Shown here piece after piece: positions 24,178-36,411 of a stretch of DNA of 64,000 nucleotides. Origin of the DNA: Verpa conica. Lineage: Eukaryota > Ascomycota > Pezizomycetes > Pezizales > Morchellaceae. Location of the stretch: contig JAUFSD010000019.1 of NCBI GenBank assembly GCA_033030425.1, forward strand, positions 992,001-1,056,000, given 5' to 3'. Under the pieces are notes generated by a model. That model did not search any database. It was not told where the DNA came from and saw only the letters and a program-made list of their open reading frames with translations. Positions within the stretch are counted from its first letter, which is position 1, and every line of letters starts with the position of its first letter. The translations under genes and the position numbers were made by a program.

Positions 24178-27075
24178 ATGTCATCACGTTCCCGTCGCCC
24201 CCTATTCCCACCACTTCCTCTCGATCCTATATCTGACATTCACCCATCAGACATTCTTTCCCGCGATTCATCCTCCTCTGATTCAGATTCCGAGGCCATT
24301 GCAAAACGGGCCCGCATGTTGAAACACGCCGAAAGCTACTTACGGGGAGAGCAGTTGTATCTGCACTCTGCAAGGCTACGAGGCCCGGTGGTTAAAAATC
24401 CGTGGGGGAAGGGGGGGAGGCAGACTAAAAGAAAGGCGAATGATATATTGGAGGGTGTGGGTAAGAGGTTGAAGTGCGGGGGAGAGGAGAGGGAGATAAG
24501 CCCAACTCCGACACAGAGTAGAAGGGGAATTGCAATGGATGCGGAGACCGAGTGTAGGGCCCCATCAAGTCCCTCAACTCCCACTCCTTTGCGGATAAGA
24601 CCCCCCGAGGCTACCAATGTACCCGACCATTCCTACTCCCTTCCCAATTCACCTTACGACAAGGAGGCACTAGAGTTTAAAACGCCGGTTAAAAAGAAGC
24701 CCAAAAAACCTATTGAAGTAGCCCCGGCATTCTCTCCAGGGACATTTTATACGAAATCTAAGCTTCCACAGCCTTCTACTAAAACCCTCAACCGTCGGAG
24801 GTCCTCGAGTGCGAAGAAGTCGTCACCGCCTCAAGAGATTCAGGTCTCGGCTTCAAGATCGGCTTCAGCACAGAACTCCATAAAAGAACTAGAAAAAGTA
24901 CCAGAAAAAATACCAGAATCATCACTAGAGGTCCGGGGCCAAACTCCAGGACTTAGATCTTCACGGAGATCCACCAAAGTACCTACACCAGAAACGCCAC
25001 TACAAGCCCGGAGTTCGAGTTCAAAGCCTAGATCTACACGCAATTCCACCAAAGAACCAGAGCCAGAACCAGAACTGCCTCAAGGACCCCACACAGCCTC
25101 TAGGCGCAGGTCAACACGAAATAACCAAAAAAACACCCAAACACCAGAACCACATCCACCACTAAAACAAGGCAAAAAACAACAAAGCGAAGAGAAAGGG
25201 CGGGAAAACGGAAACGGAAGGAAGCAAGAAGCAAGAATCCTAGATACAATAGCCGTAGCTCATTCACCAAAACCGCCACCCTCGGATATCGACATACGAA
25301 AGAAACGGACCAAGATTGATTTCGGGGCGAAATCGCCAGTTGTGACGGTGTCTGAACGACCAAAGACGAAGGGGAGGAAGAAGAGGCGTGCTGTAAAAGG
25401 GAGGAGGCCAGAGAAGGTCCAAGTGGAGGGGGAAGAGGTTATAGGCAACGTGGGTATAGTGAAGGGAATGGATACAGAGGAGCTACAGAAAGAAGCAGTT
25501 TTAGAAGTTGAGAATACGGATAATGCGAATCGAGTAAGTCCTGCTGGTGTATCAGAGCCGGAGCATGACCGAGAGGCTGTGGAAAACCTGGGTAATGAAC
25601 CAGCTCCAGTAATTGAGGAGGGTGTGGGTGTTTCAGCTGTAGAAAAACAGAACCATAACCTCGAGAGCGTAGAGGCCACAAGTAAAGAGTCTTTAACCTC
25701 TGTGGATGTACCAGAACGAGAACAAACCCCAGAAGCGCCTACCTCAAGCAACGACCCAATAAAAGAACAAGTTCTACAAAGCTGGGTCAACCGTCATGTA
25801 GCCGCATCACAGAGTTTTAAAGAGGACAAACGGCCGATTAATAGGCTTTCTATTTCGAATCTTCTATCGCCGATGGTAGAAAGCCCGGCTATGCGCAGGT
25901 ATGTTTATACTTAAGATTCCTTTGTTGAGTTGCGGGACGCTGATGTGTGTAGGAATATGGCTATGGGAACAATGAATGGTATACCTGACACTCCCATTAA
26001 TGGAAGGGGGGTGGTGATGGTACCTAATACCCCTGCCCCCATTGGGAGGGCAGCTGGAATGGGTAAAGCACCAGAAGCACTTACACTACCACCGCTACTG
26101 GAGCCTGAAAAGAACCATCCTCCCCCTTCATCTCATGCTGCTACGATTAATGTACCTCGTTCTCCTGACCGCTCTCAACAACCCCTCTCCGAGAGCGCTT
26201 ACGTGGAATCACCGACACAGTTTGATCCCACTAATCCCCAGCCGGAAACCCAGCCCGCAACTCAACAAGACTCCATGCAAAGCACACAATATGCCCTCCT
26301 CGCCGCCCAAAAAGGGTTCCTAGATGCTATCCAAGAGTCACCTGTCGTGTTTGGACCCTACCTCTCTAATTCCGTCACACCAGGACGAGATCTATTGAAG
26401 CCGATAAGCTTCTTTGAAGATACTAATTCCGAGACACCGGGGTTAATAACTTCTTTCAGTGACATTTATAAGGGTAGAGGGAAGAGTCCGGATAAGACAC
26501 CGGGGATGGAAAGTGTTCAATGGACTGCGGAATCGCACGAAGGAGAGGATAAAGAATCTCCATTGAAGATACCAGGTCACACATTATCCCCCCTCAAGTT
26601 GTCATTTGGTAATGATAGCTCCCCTGAAACGACATTCACTCCATTCCGCGCTTTTGCCACACCCGAATCATCCCCCAAGGCTACCTCACAGCGCGAGTTC
26701 TCACCACTTACTTTATCATCGCTTAAGCAAACAGATCAGGGCCTTTCCACGGCCAAAAAATCTGTTAAATTCGCTAACGGCAATGGCAACGGGTTTGGTC
26801 TCCTAGACGATGATGAGAATGAGAATGAGGCGGAAGACAGGACAACAAGTTTTGATTCCGGATTTTCACCTATTGGTACATTGGCGGGGATGGGGCAGCA
26901 GGGAGCGGAAGGCTTAGTTGAGGAAGTAATGGGATTTATGGGTGGGGATATGTGGAATATAGATGAAGAATTACGCAAGATGGCTGGCAGTAGTGCTACA
27001 GCAACGCCTAGTAAGAAAGGAGAGAGACCAGGGGTTGAAAGTGGGAGGAAAAGGAGAGCATGGGCGAAGAGATAG
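24178..27075 (+). CDS. Ser/Pro/Lys-rich nuclear protein of the fungal 'protamine P1'-annotated family
   Basis: Two exons, 24178-25898 and 25953-27075, with a 54-nt intron (GTATGT..TAG, phase 2), give 947 aa. The conserved part is the N-terminus: RPLFPPLPLDPISD, a Ser/Asp run, KHAESYLRGEQLYLHSA and LRGPVVKNPWGKGG, with NPWG at residues 74-77. This layout recalls fungal proteins that databases label 'protamine P1'; that label does not imply a sperm protamine. The remainder is low in complexity, rich in basic clusters (KKRTKIDFGAKSP, KGRKKRRAVKGRRP) that look like nuclear localisation signals, and in SP/TP sites suited to proline-directed kinases. It ends in a basic tail, GRKRRAWAKR. A nuclear, chromatin-associated role is inference from composition. 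Confidence 0.8.
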
Positions 27076-27861
27076 ATCTAATAGCTCAGGGCTCTACAGT
27101 GATGTTTTCATTGCAGTGTGGATAGATGTTTGAGCATATCACACGGAGTTTGGTTTTTTTTATTTTGGTTGGGGGGATGGAAGTAATGTATGATAGACTT
27201 TAAACTGTGGTATGATATGTTAATTACGCTTTTTTAATGCGCATATGAAAGATGTAGAAATATGATAATCATACGATGTCACTCGATATTCGTTTCAATA
27301 CCACTACCAATGCGTTCCTCCATAAGGACTATCCTAAATGCGTTAACGAGAGATTTGAGGAACATGAAAAAGGCCGACATTCCCTAAAAAATGGTATAAG
27401 ATTATTTTAGAGTTACGGCTAAGGGGAGTGTGATAGTATTTGAGTGACACGGGTAGGAGATTTTTTATATTTCTTTTTTTTCCTTTAGCTCAGTTATGAT
27501 TGGAATCCTACACAGAAAGTCGCAATTTAGTGGTCTTTATACATGAGAATTAAAAGGTAGACCTAGAAGTAGTTACTAAAAGATAGTGGAAATGATAGTA
27601 TCCTAAGTCATCATATATCACTCGATTCATCTAACCTAGGCTACCGTGTCGCTGGTAGTAGTAGTATTATTACGGAGTCCAACCTGATACCAGAGCCATC
27701 CCTAGTATTTTAAACACCCCAAAGAATCAGTACAGCCAGGTAAACATAGCTAGTTTACTACTACCAGAGTGACTCTAATAAACGCGGAGGCCCATGGAAC
27801 GAGTTGTATTCGCACTCTCCATACTAGGTATCTACAGTTTCGTTTTATTATCACCTTACAC
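27076..27861. other. convergent intergenic region, 0.8 kb
   Basis: This lies between two converging genes and should hold both 3' ends. Two CGAGTGAY motifs occur on the minus strand, at 27278-27285 and 27617-27624. T-rich runs near 27152-27163 and 27463-27482 could mark 3' ends. No ORF here is credible. Confidence 0.5.
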
Positions 27862-29031
27862 CTACCAATTCCCACCCCCCCTTTTACCCTCCTCACTATA
27901 CCCGTCTCCGCTCCCCCCTTCCATACCGCTTCTCCTCTCCCGCTCTACACTCTCGTCAAACTCTTTCTGCGCCTGCGCCTTTGCCAACTCACGCTCCTCA
28001 GCAGTATTACTAAATGAGAACGAGTCTGTTTTTGGCTCATTTGAAGAAGTAGAGGAGAATCCCTTCATCGGCGCACGTTGTGGCCATGGCGACTGCTGAG
28101 GCGAGTCATCAGCAGCGCGGGAAGAGGCTGAAGCGGGAGAAGGAGAAGCCTGCCCCTTCCGCAGTCTCTCCCAAGTACTCTCTGTAGTATTAGAATGTGT
28201 ATTCTTCCATGCCCCTTTTCGCTGCTGTTGCTGCACCGGCACATCCTCCTCCCTCTCTCCGGACCCAAAAAACGGATCATCCCCACCCGAGACCACCCCC
28301 TGCTGCTGCTGCTGTTGCTGCTGCTGCTGTTCCAGCATCTCCGACGGCCTCCCAAATGGAAACGCCCTACTCTCTTCATCTGCATCCGCCTCATCACTCC
28401 TCCTCTGCTGATCCGCAATCTCCATCCCTCCTAGAGACTGCTCATCGACCGTCCTTTTCGGAGCGCTTTTAAACGCCCGAGCCCTTATTTCCTTCTCCAG
28501 CGCACCCATCTTCTTCGCTCGAGCCGCTACAACCCTTGCCATTTCCGGGTCTTGCTTTTGTTCTGCGCGCATGCGGTTTAGTGCTTGTACGCCGGCTGTT
28601 GTGAGGCCGTATAGACGGCCGAGGGTACCAAAGGTGGCGAGGCGGAGGCCAATGGCGATGTAGCGGGCGTTGCCATTGAAGGTGCGGGCGATGGCGGTGG
28701 GGATGCGGCCGGGTTTGCGTTTCCGGAGGGCGTAGCCGAGCAGCAGGCCGGAGGAGGTGCCGAGGAGGTCACCGTAGGATTCGTAGCTGTAAAAGATACT
28801 GTCGTAGTAGGTTAGTGCGGAGAGCTCGGTGTTGGTGAGGGTGAGGTCGAGGACACGGGAGGTGTTTTTTGATTGGACGGTGGTGTAGCGGGTGCGGTCG
28901 GATTCAGTGTAGCCCATCAGGGAGGAGAAGGGGGCGAGGCGGGGAGGCGGGGGATAAGTGGCTGAGGAGTCGGAGTCGGGGGCATAGTCGGCAAAGGGGT
29001 CGGGGGCGTCGGTGGAGTTTGAGAGAGACAT
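27862..29031 (-). CDS. predicted membrane protein of unknown function with polyglutamine tract
   Basis: A single exon encodes 389 aa. The ATG at 29031 heads the open frame and faces MRE11 across a 442-bp gap. The N-terminal ~60 residues are Asp/Pro-rich. Two glycine-rich hydrophobic stretches follow (YGDLLGTSSGLLLGYAL and ARYIAIGLRLATFGTLGRLY), separated by a basic loop RKRKPGR, which suggests a helical hairpin in a membrane, possibly mitochondrial. Next come a charged helical segment and a run of about ten glutamines. The C-terminal third is acidic, low-complexity sequence. The hydrophobic pair loosely recalls OCIA-domain proteins, but I cannot establish that. The open frame on the opposite strand is a shadow of the Q/S-rich codons. 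Confidence 0.72.
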   Translation of the reverse strand: MSLSNSTDAPDPFADYAPDSDSSATYPPPPRLAPFSSLMGYTESDRTRYTTVQSKNTSRVLDLTLTNTELSALTYYDSIFYSYESYGDLLGTSSGLLLGYALRKRKPGRIPTAIARTFNGNARYIAIGLRLATFGTLGRLYGLTTAGVQALNRMRAEQKQDPEMARVVAARAKKMGALEKEIRARAFKSAPKRTVDEQSLGGMEIADQQRRSDEADADEESRAFPFGRPSEMLEQQQQQQQQQQGVVSGGDDPFFGSGEREEDVPVQQQQRKGAWKNTHSNTTESTWERLRKGQASPSPASASSRAADDSPQQSPWPQRAPMKGFSSTSSNEPKTDSFSFSNTAEERELAKAQAQKEFDESVERERRSGMEGGSGDGYSEEGKRGGGNW

Positions 29032-29473
29032 TGTGCAATTGGGCGGTGGGGGCGGCGGGGTGCTACAGTGCTGCAGTGCTATAGTGGCTGGTGGGTGCTT
29101 ATATGCCCGAGATAGACGTCATATGTATAAAGACGTCACTGGCGGGTTGGTTACCCGGTCTGGCAATGGGCGGACGTCACCTCTTGGTTCTCTTCAGGTG
29201 GGCAACTATTCAACACTCACTCCATACATCAAGAGTCAGGAATCAAGCCAGTTTGTCTGAATACATCCACTCTCTGGTTATGGGGATACTCCTGAGATCA
29301 ACACCTCTATAAACTCTATAAACACCATCGAGTGATACACCATGACCCCAATTCTCCCGTGATCTCGCGTGCATGAACCACATCTAGATCCTTGTCATAA
29401 GTCGCGTTTCCCGTCGCGTTGTCCACGTTAAGTGTGCAACGTCAACCCAACCCCACACTCATCTCCCTTCAAG
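29032..29473. promoter_or_regulatory. divergent promoter region between the membrane-protein gene and MRE11
   Basis: The 442 bp separate two head-to-head start codons, so both promoters must lie here or overlap the neighbouring leaders. A CGAGTGAT motif stands at 29329-29336. I see no convincing TATA box. Palindromic TGACGTCA-like half sites (GACGTCATATG near 29116 and AAGACGTCACT near 29131, with GGACGTCAC near 29172) are candidates for CREB/ATF-type bZIP factors. Confidence 0.5.
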
Positions 29474-31870
29474 ATGCCCGAAACACCAGGTCGGTACTAT
29501 TCACACCTACCTTCTAAATGTACAAGCTAACATTCCCCCCTCAGCAAATACCCTCCGTATCCTTATCGCCACAGATTCCCATGTCGGCTACAACGAGCGT
29601 GACCCCATCCGCGGCGATGACTCCTGGAAGACTTTCAACGAGGTCATGTGTGCTGCTAAAGACAGAGATGTAGACATGGTCCTACTCTCCGGAGACCTTT
29701 TCCACGATAATAAGCCCTCGAGGAAAGCAATGTACCAGGTTATGAAGAGCCTGAGAGAAAACTGCTACGGAGAGAAGCCCTGCGAAATCGAGATACTCTC
29801 AGATACAAGTCAGGAGTTTCAGAGTGCCGGGGGACATGTTAATTATGAGGACCCGGATATTAATGTTGCCATTCCGGTTTTTTCGATCCATGGAAACCAT
29901 GATGACCCTAGTGGGGTGTGTTATCTTAAATCAACTACGCCCCTCTTTCTTCTCTACTAACACATACCAGGAAGGCCGACTCTGCGCCCTCGATATCCTT
30001 TCCGTGGCTGGTTTAATGAACTATTTTGGTCGCACCCCCGAAAATGACAACATCACTGTCACCCCCGTCCTGCTACAAAAAGGCTCCACCAAGCTTGCCC
30101 TCTATGGCCTCTCAAACGTGCGTGATGAACGTCTATTCCGCACCTTCCGTGATGGAAAAGTCAGGTTCCTCCGGCCAGATGTCCAACAGAATGAATGGTT
30201 CAACCTGATGTGTGTGCATCAGAACCAGTAAGTTACCCTGTAACCCAAGTAAAACGGCGAGTGCTAACATATCTCAGCCATGGCCACACAGAAACCGGCT
30301 ACCTCCCCGAAAACTTTCTCCAAGACTTTCTCGACATTGTCATCTGGGGCCACGAACATGAATGCCTTATCACACCCCGTCTCAATCCAGAAATGGGCTT
30401 CCATGTGATTCAACCCGGCTCCTCCGTCGCCACCTCGCTCTGTGAAGGGGAATCAGTGACTAAACACATTGGAATCCTCTCCATTACTGGTCGCGACTTC
30501 TCCATGGAGAAAATCCGCCTGAAAACAGTCCGCCCATTTGTCATGCGCGAAGTCGTATTAGCAGAAGAAGCAGAGCTCAAAAACGTCTGGAAGAAAAACT
30601 CAAACAGAACTGCTGTCACAACCTTCCTATGTGATCTCGTTGAAGAACTCATAACAGAGGCGATCGATGAATGGCTCGAAGCACAAGAAGACCCCGAAAT
30701 CACCCGGAAGGATGCTCCACTCCCACTCATCCGTCTGCGTGTTGAATATTCTGCACCTGAAGGGGGGCGCTTCGAGACCGAAAATCCACAACGTTTCTCG
30801 AATCGCTTCGTCGGCAAAGTCGCAAACGTAAACGATGTGATTCAATTCTACCGCAAGAAAGGTATCATACGCCGTACAAACAAGGGTAGTATTGATACAT
30901 CATTCATCAACAGTGCCTCGACATCACTCTTAGAAGACTATGGTGGTAATATTGATAATGTCAAGGTTGAAAACCTCGTATCTGAGTTCTTAACCTCTAC
31001 AACTCTTGAGATACTTCCATCGAATGGCCTTGGAGACGCAGTAGGCCAGTTTATAGATAAGGATGATAAGCATGCTGTTGAAACATTTGTCGACGACTCA
31101 CTGAAGAGCTATCTTGTAAAACTCCGCGAATACGATGATCTGAACGAGGAGAAGATTCTCGAGGTTGTGGAGGCACAACGAAGCTACCTAGAGGGTGAAT
31201 TCGCAAAGGGACTTCTAAAACCGAGAAAGCGTACGACAAAGTTGAAGGACAAACCAGATAATTGGGATTCTGATATCGACGGACCGTGGGAGGACCAGCC
31301 AGCAGCGAGCGTGAATGTTGGGGATGAGGATGAGGATGAGGACGAAGAAGAGGAGACACCACCAAAGAGAGGCGCAGCACGGGGACGGGGACGGGGAGCA
31401 AGGGGGAGAGGTGCGGCGGCGAGTACTAGGGGAAGGAAAGCTCCAGCGAAAGGACGCGCGAGGAAAGCTGCCTCGGAATCGGAAGAGGAGGAGGAAGAGG
31501 ATGTAATGGTGATTGATGATGATGAAGAAGAGGAAGTAGCTGCGCCAGTTAAGACTACGTATTACCCCCCTCACACTCTCGTTCGTTCCATACTAACAAT
31601 CCACCCAGTAACCGCGCTAGAAAAGCCCCGGCACCTAAGAAACCCACGACAACCCGCCGCCCAGCAGCAGCAAAGGCTGCACCAAAGCCGGCGGCGCGGC
31701 AGACAAGGTTGAATTTTTCACAACCGGCTACGCAAGGTACGATAGATAGCCAGGCTAGTAATGCGTTGTTCCATAGAGCGATTGTGAGGATCCCAAGTAG
31801 CGATGAAGACATCGAGGATGATGATGGGGATGAGTTTGTGCCTATGGCAAGTCAGAGGGGTAGGAGGTAG
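29474..31870 (+). CDS. MRE11: double-strand break repair nuclease Mre11
   Basis: Five exons, 29474-29489 (16 nt), 29545-29915, 29971-30227, 30278-31558 and 31609-31870, encode 728 aa; phases agree at all junctions. The phosphoesterase motifs are all present: ATDSHVG (Asp16, His18), GDLFHDN (Asp56), GNHDDPSG (Asn123, His124), VHQNHHGHT and IWGHEHE. The Mre11 capping domain follows (for example [15 protein letters not shown]). The C-terminus has acidic blocks, a Gly/Arg-rich stretch ([14 protein letters not shown]) of the type methylated by arginine methyltransferases, and RQTRLNFSQ, a conserved short motif near the end. Mre11 acts with Rad50 and Nbs1/Xrs2 in DNA-end resection and telomere upkeep in the nucleus. 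The unusually short first exon is supported by the restored text [16 protein letters not shown]. Confidence 0.96.
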
Positions 31871-33632
31871 TAGAGAGGAATATGTATTCAATAGGATTTG
31901 AAACAATATCTTAGAGGTGTTTTAGACTTTGTGGAACTTGACCCTTCTAGTCATCTAGTCAATTTTTCTATGGTGTTTATGCGAGTGATGGGCTATGATC
32001 ATAGTGGATTCTTACGTGCCAATGATGGAATATCTGGGTTTTTTTTGAGTTTCCCATACCACCACCCCACAATTTAATCAGTATTTTATACCACTGGTAC
32101 TAGGAAGTCGTTTTGGCGAGTTTACCGCCAGTACAGGCGGTTAATGTGTATAGAAGTGAATGACGGTGTAGCAATTACTGATGCTTTCTTCCTACCCATA
32201 CCCAAGATCGCATCAACTATGTTTGTGAGAAATCCTATCTACATGAATCCTGCCATAGTAGCAAAGAAGAAGATTGAAGTTTGACCAACACAGTAACAGC
32301 AGCCCCCATAAGAATAAGAAGAAAAAATATTTTTTTCTCAAACCTATTCTACACACGCCCATCACCAAAGTAAAGATAAAAATAAAGCTCCCAAAGCCAA
32401 GACCAAAGGAACTAATAACCAATTTATATATATGCCCCGCTTTGTGTCAACGGACGCGAGGGATGCTAGGGTGCTAGAGGGGGAGAAACATTGGGGAGAA
32501 GCCAAGAGAGAGAGAGAGGGGGGGGGGTTATGTACGGGAGTTGTGATTGGTGAGGTGGAGTTTTACCGCTAGCTGGGCTTAGCTGGGGGTAGGATTAGAG
32601 GTTTACCAGTGACCTATGGGATGGTCTCGTTCTCTGTGGGTCAGTGGCTATATATATACTGTGCTCCTGGGTCGTGAAGCTTGGGTTAATTAGAACCCCT
32701 CAATCTCTGGGTCTGAAGTTTCCTGAAATGAGATTTTGTTTATTGCTTCACTGCTAAATATAAATAAATGGGGGAGGGAGGGAGTGAGGAGAACTAGCTA
32801 AGACAGGGCTAGCTACTTTGTATAACGTTACAAGGCGAGTGATATTTCATGATGGATTCTGAATACCTCCGAATGAATTAATAATCTAAATATTTCTTGT
32901 CATATATATAGCCATCTAAACATAATTTTAGGCACCTATACATAATCCCTCGCCCCCCCTATTCATATACACACATACTTATTTACGCAAACATATACCT
33001 CTAGCGTTGTATCTGTTATACCGTACCATTGCATGTCCTAACATTTTAGAGTCTTGGATTACGCTTGCTCTTTAACACCATATAGAATATAAAATAGTTA
33101 ATTGAATTAATATTCACATTTTGTCCTACTTCCTATACCTCACAAGCGGCCATAGACTTAATGTGAGAACGCCCCCAAAACCGAGTCCTGAGCCCGTACA
33201 ATTAAACTCTAACCAGTGCTAGTATGTGACTATAGGTGCTGAGTCAGTGGGGAAAACCCTACCCCCCATAATAGCTAAAAAAATACTTTCTGGGGAAACG
33301 GGGGGGGATATAAGAGCTAGTATATCTCTTTTGGCACTAATGTGAGACTACTGGATATAGAACACACTACAGACTAGTGGATACGATTTTAGTACAAAGA
33401 CCAGATCAGCCGATGGAAAAAACCTCGAAGCGAGTTCCCAAACTAAGCTTCAAGAAATAACTATTTCTAAATCACTTGCGATAAGGAGATATTAAGATTT
33501 AGGTTAATATGTAATATTAAAAATTAACTATAGACTATTCGCCCATATATCCCTGACAATACCCCCCAGCACTAGACATTATACATCTCTATCCACTGCC
33601 TGCTATACACATCTTAATAGCTTGAGATGCAT
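31871..33632. other. intergenic, 1.8 kb, AT-rich
   Basis: The first part is the MRE11 3' region, with a CGAGTGAT motif at 31982-31989. A second copy is at 32836-32843, followed 35 nt later by GAATGAATTAAT. A TATA-like run at 32649-32658 has no ORF behind it. No exon could be supported. The end is the 3' UTR of the secreted-protein gene that stops at 33633. Confidence 0.5.
32505..32527. repeat. (GA)n followed by G10
   Basis: A GA dinucleotide repeat at 32505-32517 runs straight into ten guanines (32518-32527). It is a simple sequence repeat in non-coding DNA. Confidence 0.85.
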
Positions 33633-34092
33633 CTAGTATCCCTCAATGCCGCAAGACTTCAAGATGATCCCCTTGCAACTCCTCATTGAGTCGACATAGC
33701 ACCACTTGGCACCATCACTGCCCTTCTGAGTCAAGGTACCCTCAACGTATTCAGGACCGCACTCGATAACAGCACCCAAGCTATAAAAAGAAGAAAACAA
33801 TTAGTAATGTGTTTTTAAGTAATTGTAATTAATATGGATCAACCTACAAGCACTTGGCGCACTCGATGGCAGGGTTCAAGCCCTCGGGAAGCTTGGCGCT
33901 CACAACAGATTGAATAGCGTGGTCAACCTCATCGATACAGGTATCGTACTTTATGAAATGTTAGTAAGGTGGTTGCGGGATGCTATGGTTGAGTTGTATC
34001 GGAAAGCTTACGTATGAAGGAGGGCACTCGGGAGAAGCGTGGACAAGAGCAACGGAAGCAGCGATGGTGAGGATGATGTTCTTGATCTGCAT
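33633..34092 (-). CDS. small secreted cysteine-rich protein (paralogue A)
   Basis: Three exons, 34092-34012, 33948-33848 and 33780-33633, encode 109 aa. Residues 1-19 (MQIKNIILTIAASVALVHA) are a textbook signal peptide. The mature part has eight cysteines, in blocks SPECPPSYYDTCIDE, IECAKCF, VIECGPEY, AKWCYVD, MRSCKG and LKSCGIE, so up to four disulfides. The exon plan matches the gene at 35548-36088: intron 1 in phase 0 just before Tyr-Asp-x-Cys, and intron 2 in phase 2 inside a Cys-Phe codon pair. Identical first eight residues and a shared core promoter make these duplicates. I recognise no named family. An effector or secreted defence role is possible but not shown. Confidence 0.82.
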
Positions 34093-34214
34093 TTTGAAGT
34101 TTGTGGAGGAGGTGGAGGAAGCTGATTAAAGAAGTGTTGGATTGGTAGTAGTAATGTTGATGGATGAGATGCTGAGGATGATGAGGATGATGAGTCGAAA
34201 GGAAGGGGGACTAT

Positions 34215-34229
34215 GAGGTAGTATTTATA
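34215..34229 (-). promoter_or_regulatory. core promoter of secreted protein A
   Basis: On the minus strand this reads TATAAATACTACCTC, about 125 nt upstream of the ATG. The same 15 bases, followed by similar pyrimidine-rich sequence with CCTCATCATC, stand upstream of the paralogue's start. Confidence 0.7.
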
Positions 34230-35547
34230 TAAAAGAATATCAAGATATCCTGTACCCAAGCGGGACCCAATAACACAGCATCGTCGGGCCAGAATTCAAA
34301 GAAGGTATCTTCATCCTACGGTATTCGAATGTAGATAGCTACATAAGCCATTTGTGTCTGAGAGGCACACGTACAAGCCACACGGGAATTATTGACTCAG
34401 ATACACCTAATCCGAATAAATCTCTCGGAATATCTACACACTCTTCGGAGAAATCCACGACTTGCGAAGAGCCCGAGCTGACCTAGGAACGCCATTTCCT
34501 CACCTGTATGAACACGCCGGTATTAGAAGTCAGAACGAGCCTTTCGACCCGTATTGTACTACAGAGCGGCCTTAGCAACGGCTCTGATCCCCCACCCCCC
34601 TAATTTGTATTCGCTTATCTCACATTGACTTTGACTCTTTGTCAACCCCCAAACTCGCCAGCATTGCGTTTAGGGGTTACCAAAGCGCTGGTGGAGATAG
34701 CCTCCGGTGCACGGTCCCAAAACCTTATGTCTCTGCAACGGGCCCCAAGAAGGACTAGCCGGATGCAGCTCTCTTAGCCTACACGAGATGTTCAAAGAGG
34801 AGACGTCCGTTCATACAGTACAGCTCTTGTAGCTAAATTTATTCATATTCCCCCTATCTAGCCCTAAGCCCAGGACTACGGGTACAGATGCCACTAGAAG
34901 CCTTAGAGCCGCGCGCAAAACTACTTCAAAATACAATACAGCTACTAATTAAATACTAATCACCAGAGAAAACCTAAACTCGTATATTTTAGTATGCAAA
35001 GAACCAGATTGACCCACCTAAACAGAAGACAATTCTTATAAGCTGTAAAACCCTTACTGCTACTCTTAGATGGACTATAAATGCATATATATATAAAACA
35101 GACTAACCAATACCAACCGCCCTTTACCACCGAACCTAAGAGCTGTCTGAAGGGTCAAAAGATTATAGAGAGGCACTCCTAAAAAGTCTAAGAACTACAT
35201 AAAACAAGCCCTGCAACCAAGGTAATTGAAACTCTTTCCCGCGAGCGATTTATAACACTACTGATTTAAAAATTATCTATGATTTCTAATATTTATACAA
35301 TCCTCAAACTTATCACAAAATAAATATGCTAAAGACTAGGAACGCCACCGAGATCACAAAAATCAGATAAGGACCGCTATTCTTCACATATATATCATGA
35401 GTCCAAGAGAAAAAAATTATATGCAATATTAGAAATTAACTTTAAACTACATCCCTCCGCCCCCCCTCCCCACACCATACCACCCGAGCAACACTAACAA
35501 AACCCTGCAACTTCCAAAGATAAGTGACCCCGGGGATCGATGTCTGT
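34230..35547. other. intergenic between the two secreted-protein genes
   Basis: No exon was found in these 1.3 kb. The text at 34430-34930 is relatively GC-rich and full of stops in all frames, like a decayed mobile element, but no terminal repeats were found. The last part is the 3' UTR of the 35548-36088 gene. Confidence 0.4.
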
Positions 35548-36088
35548 TTAGTTGGATGCGGGAGCTACAGCGCCAACTGGGCCGCTGGCAACCTTATCAG
35601 GAGATGTGCCAAGGGGCTGCTTGTTCTTTGCCTTGCACTCAGCCATAGACTTGGAGTAGCAAGCCTTTGCAGCATCTTGGGTCTGCTCTCCAGTGGTAGA
35701 CTTGCCGGCGTCAGGGCCGCACTTGGTGGTAGCTTCTTGGCTGTAAAGAAAGAGTTAATGTTCACTCTTTCATAAAATGTAGATGATGGGTAGACTTACA
35801 AGCACTGTGTGCAGACAAGCTTTGCCTGAGCATTGCTGACAGCACCGGCAGCATCACCGCTGGGAGTTTTGCTGTACTCGCCAATGCACAAATCGTACTA
35901 TAGATAATGTTAGCAGCTGCAGATGTTAACCTAAGCAGATAGGAGCTTACCATTTCGGTATTGGACTTGGGCTCAGCAGCAGGGGCAGCAGGAGCAGCAG
36001 GAGCAGGAGCAGCATCAGCAGGCATAGGAACAGCCTGGACGAGAGCGACAACGGCAGCGAGAGAAAGGATGATGTTCTTGATCTGCAT
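35548..36088 (-). CDS. small secreted cysteine-rich protein (paralogue B)
   Basis: Three exons, 36088-35951, 35897-35800 and 35740-35548, encode 142 aa. The signal peptide MQIKNIILSLAAVVALVQA (1-19) is followed by an Ala/Pro-rich linker (PAPAAPAAPAAEP) absent from paralogue A. The cysteine domain follows: YDLCIGEY, KLVCTQCF, TTKCGPDAG, KACYSKS and MAECKAK, six cysteines. Intron positions and phases match paralogue A exactly. The tail after the last cysteine is basic and then Ala/Val-rich without a clear GPI signal. The protein should be secreted; the linker may hold it off the cell wall or be O-glycosylated. Function unknown. Confidence 0.85.
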
Positions 36089-36225
36089 TTTGAATGTTTG
36101 TTTTGTTTTTCTTGAAAAAGAAAGAAATTAAATGAGTGTAATAGAGGTAGGTGATTAAATGAGTGTGTAGGAGTGATACTGATCGATTGAGATGATGAGG
36201 ATAGAGAGCAGAAACGTGGGATCAA

Positions 36226-36240
36226 GAGGTAGTATTTATA
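36226..36240 (-). promoter_or_regulatory. core promoter of secreted protein B
   Basis: TATAAATACTACCTC on the minus strand, about 140 nt upstream of the ATG, identical to the element of paralogue A. A pyrimidine-rich leader with CCTCATCATCTC follows, as in paralogue A. Confidence 0.7.
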
Positions 36241-36411
36241 CAATCTCCAAACACACACAAAAACACCATCTCCTTACGATCAGCAAACATATGACCCCCC
36301 CCCTCACGCGGAAAGAACATCCAAAGCTGTCTATCCGTGCGATGAGATGAGGTGTTGGACTTCCACAAAGACTTCTCTCTCTTCCCTTCCCTCGGAGCAA
36401 CTTAACTTCTA

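Noticed and set aside
27794..28472. Long plus-strand frames opposite the membrane-protein gene
   Set aside because: They mirror the Q/S/G-rich codons of the minus-strand gene (for example poly-Leu or poly-Ala opposite polyQ) and have no independent support.
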